Translations under genes and position numbers: made by a program
The notes under the pieces: generated by a model
Databases searched by the model: none
What the model saw: only the letters and a program-made list of their open reading frames with translations
What the model was told of the DNA's origin: nothing
NCBI GenBank assembly: GCA_910575755.1
Contig: CAJTFO010000005.1
Coordinates: 62,001-126,000, forward strand
From: Desulfovibrionaceae bacterium
GTDB lineage: Bacteria > Desulfobacterota > Desulfovibrionia > Desulfovibrionales > Desulfovibrionaceae
Length of the DNA stretch: 64,000 nucleotides
Direction: 5' to 3'
Shown here: positions 63,441 through 64,000 of the stretch, in pieces
Layout: the number at the start of each line of letters is the position of its first letter
Numbering within the stretch: position 1 is the first letter of the stretch

Positions 63441-64000
63441 ATGAGCATTGAAAAAACGTTGAGCGTGCAGAAACGCGAAAACAGCGGCAAGGGGCCCAGC
63501 GGTCGCCTGCGTTCCCAAAATCTGATCCCCGGCGTGTATTACACGGCCCAGGGTGAAAACATCACCGTGCAGGCCCCTGCCCTGCCTCTGGAAAAAATCT
63601 ACGAGGAAGTGGGCCACACCACCGTGTTTAACCTCGAAATAGAGGAAAACAGCCAGAAGAGCACCCATCCTGTACTGATCTGGCAGGTGCAGCGCCACCC
63701 CTACAAAAACTGCTTCACCCATATTGATTTCTACGGCGTGGATCTGGACAAGGAGGTCAAGGTCGACGTGCCCCTGGAATTTGTGGGCGTTTCGCGCGGC
63801 GTGAAACTGGGCGGCGTGCTGGAAACCTACCGCGAAAGCGTGCGCCTGAGCAGCAAGCCGCTGGACATGCCCCAGAAAGTCACCATCGACGTGTCCGACA
63901 TGAACATCAACGACACCATCAGTGTGGCTGACCTGCAACTGCCCGCCAATGTGAGCGCCGTGTACGATCACAACTTTGCGGTGGTCAGCGTGCTGGCCAA
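63441..64000 (+). CDS. rplY: 50S ribosomal protein L25/general stress protein Ctc (runs off window)
   Basis: The frame from ATG 63441 is open to the window end (186 codons). The N-terminal L25 domain (KRENSGKGPSGRLRSQNLIPGVYY, residues about 11-34) binds 5S rRNA. The C-terminal Ctc (TL5) domain includes FTHIDFYGVD and DVPLEFVG. AAGGAGAGG precedes the ATG by about four bases. It follows prs, a frequent neighbour. Confidence 0.95.
   Translation, partial: MSIEKTLSVQKRENSGKGPSGRLRSQNLIPGVYYTAQGENITVQAPALPLEKIYEEVGHTTVFNLEIEENSQKSTHPVLIWQVQRHPYKNCFTHIDFYGVDLDKEVKVDVPLEFVGVSRGVKLGGVLETYRESVRLSSKPLDMPQKVTIDVSDMNINDTISVADLQLPANVSAVYDHNFAVVSVLA

Noticed and set aside
1-64000. CRISPR array, intact prophage or insertion sequence
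   Set aside because: I saw no regularly spaced direct repeats, transposase, integrase or phage structural genes.

Overview
The window looks like a 64 kb stretch of a GC-rich, sulfate-reducing deltaproteobacterium of the Desulfovibrio type. This is inferred from gene content: a Tat-exported selenocysteine formate dehydrogenase with its iron-sulfur subunit and FdhE/FdhD/MobA maturation genes, an ArgA-type acetyltransferase with a cysteine-rich tail, a short MetH without an activation domain, and an RpoH-like sigma factor beside a TPR lipoprotein and an M48 protease. No 16S gene is present, so the placement is an inference. Most of the window is chromosomal housekeeping DNA with tightly packed, often ATGA-overlapping genes.

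Layout. 1-4.8 kb (minus): rimI, tpiA, secG, an Smr-domain protein, a PhoH-like ATPase and the start of a 7TM-HD phosphohydrolase. 4.8-8.4 kb: a degenerate Nudix-like gene (plus), then a minus operon of a double-GAF protein, mreB and an inositol monophosphatase. 8.4-13 kb (plus): a 579-residue protein of unknown function, rsmE, rarA and an acyltransferase with altered motifs. 13-17.7 kb (minus): a solitary type IIG-like restriction-modification enzyme preceded by a tag DNA glycosylase, which looks like an accessory insertion. 18-25.5 kb: rpmB, a rhomboid protease, ugd, acpS-nnrDE-tsaE, an aspartate kinase and a HAD phosphatase. 25.5-31.3 kb (minus): phosphoglucomutase, a CgeB-like glycosyltransferase, a DegP protease and a four-S1-domain protein.

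31.3-39.6 kb is the most distinctive part. It holds a broken AlpA-type regulator, a tandem-repeat protein of unknown function, and the formate dehydrogenase locus: fdhE-fdhD-mobA on the minus strand, divergent from fdnG (in-frame UGA = Sec196) and fdhB. 39.6-48.3 kb carries an aldo/keto reductase, an RmlD-type reductase, a DUF3179 protein, an HD-domain protein with a truncated methyltransferase-like protein, a znuABC-type metal importer and a DUF1848 protein.

48.4-53.1 kb (minus): a zinc-ribbon/DUF3426 protein, hpt, a frameshifted N-acetyltransferase, a TlpA-like thioredoxin and metH. 53.4-64 kb (plus): an rpoH-like sigma factor, a TPR lipoprotein, a LolB-like lipoprotein, rpiB, cysS, a BepA-like protease, hslV, ispE overlapping a tRNA-Gln(UUG), prs and the start of rplY.

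I found no CRISPR array, intact prophage, transposase or convincing new multigene system. The best leads are the alternating ~50-residue repeat protein, the AlpA relic, the tag/type IIG pair, the frameshifted acetyltransferase and a family of intergenic palindromes.
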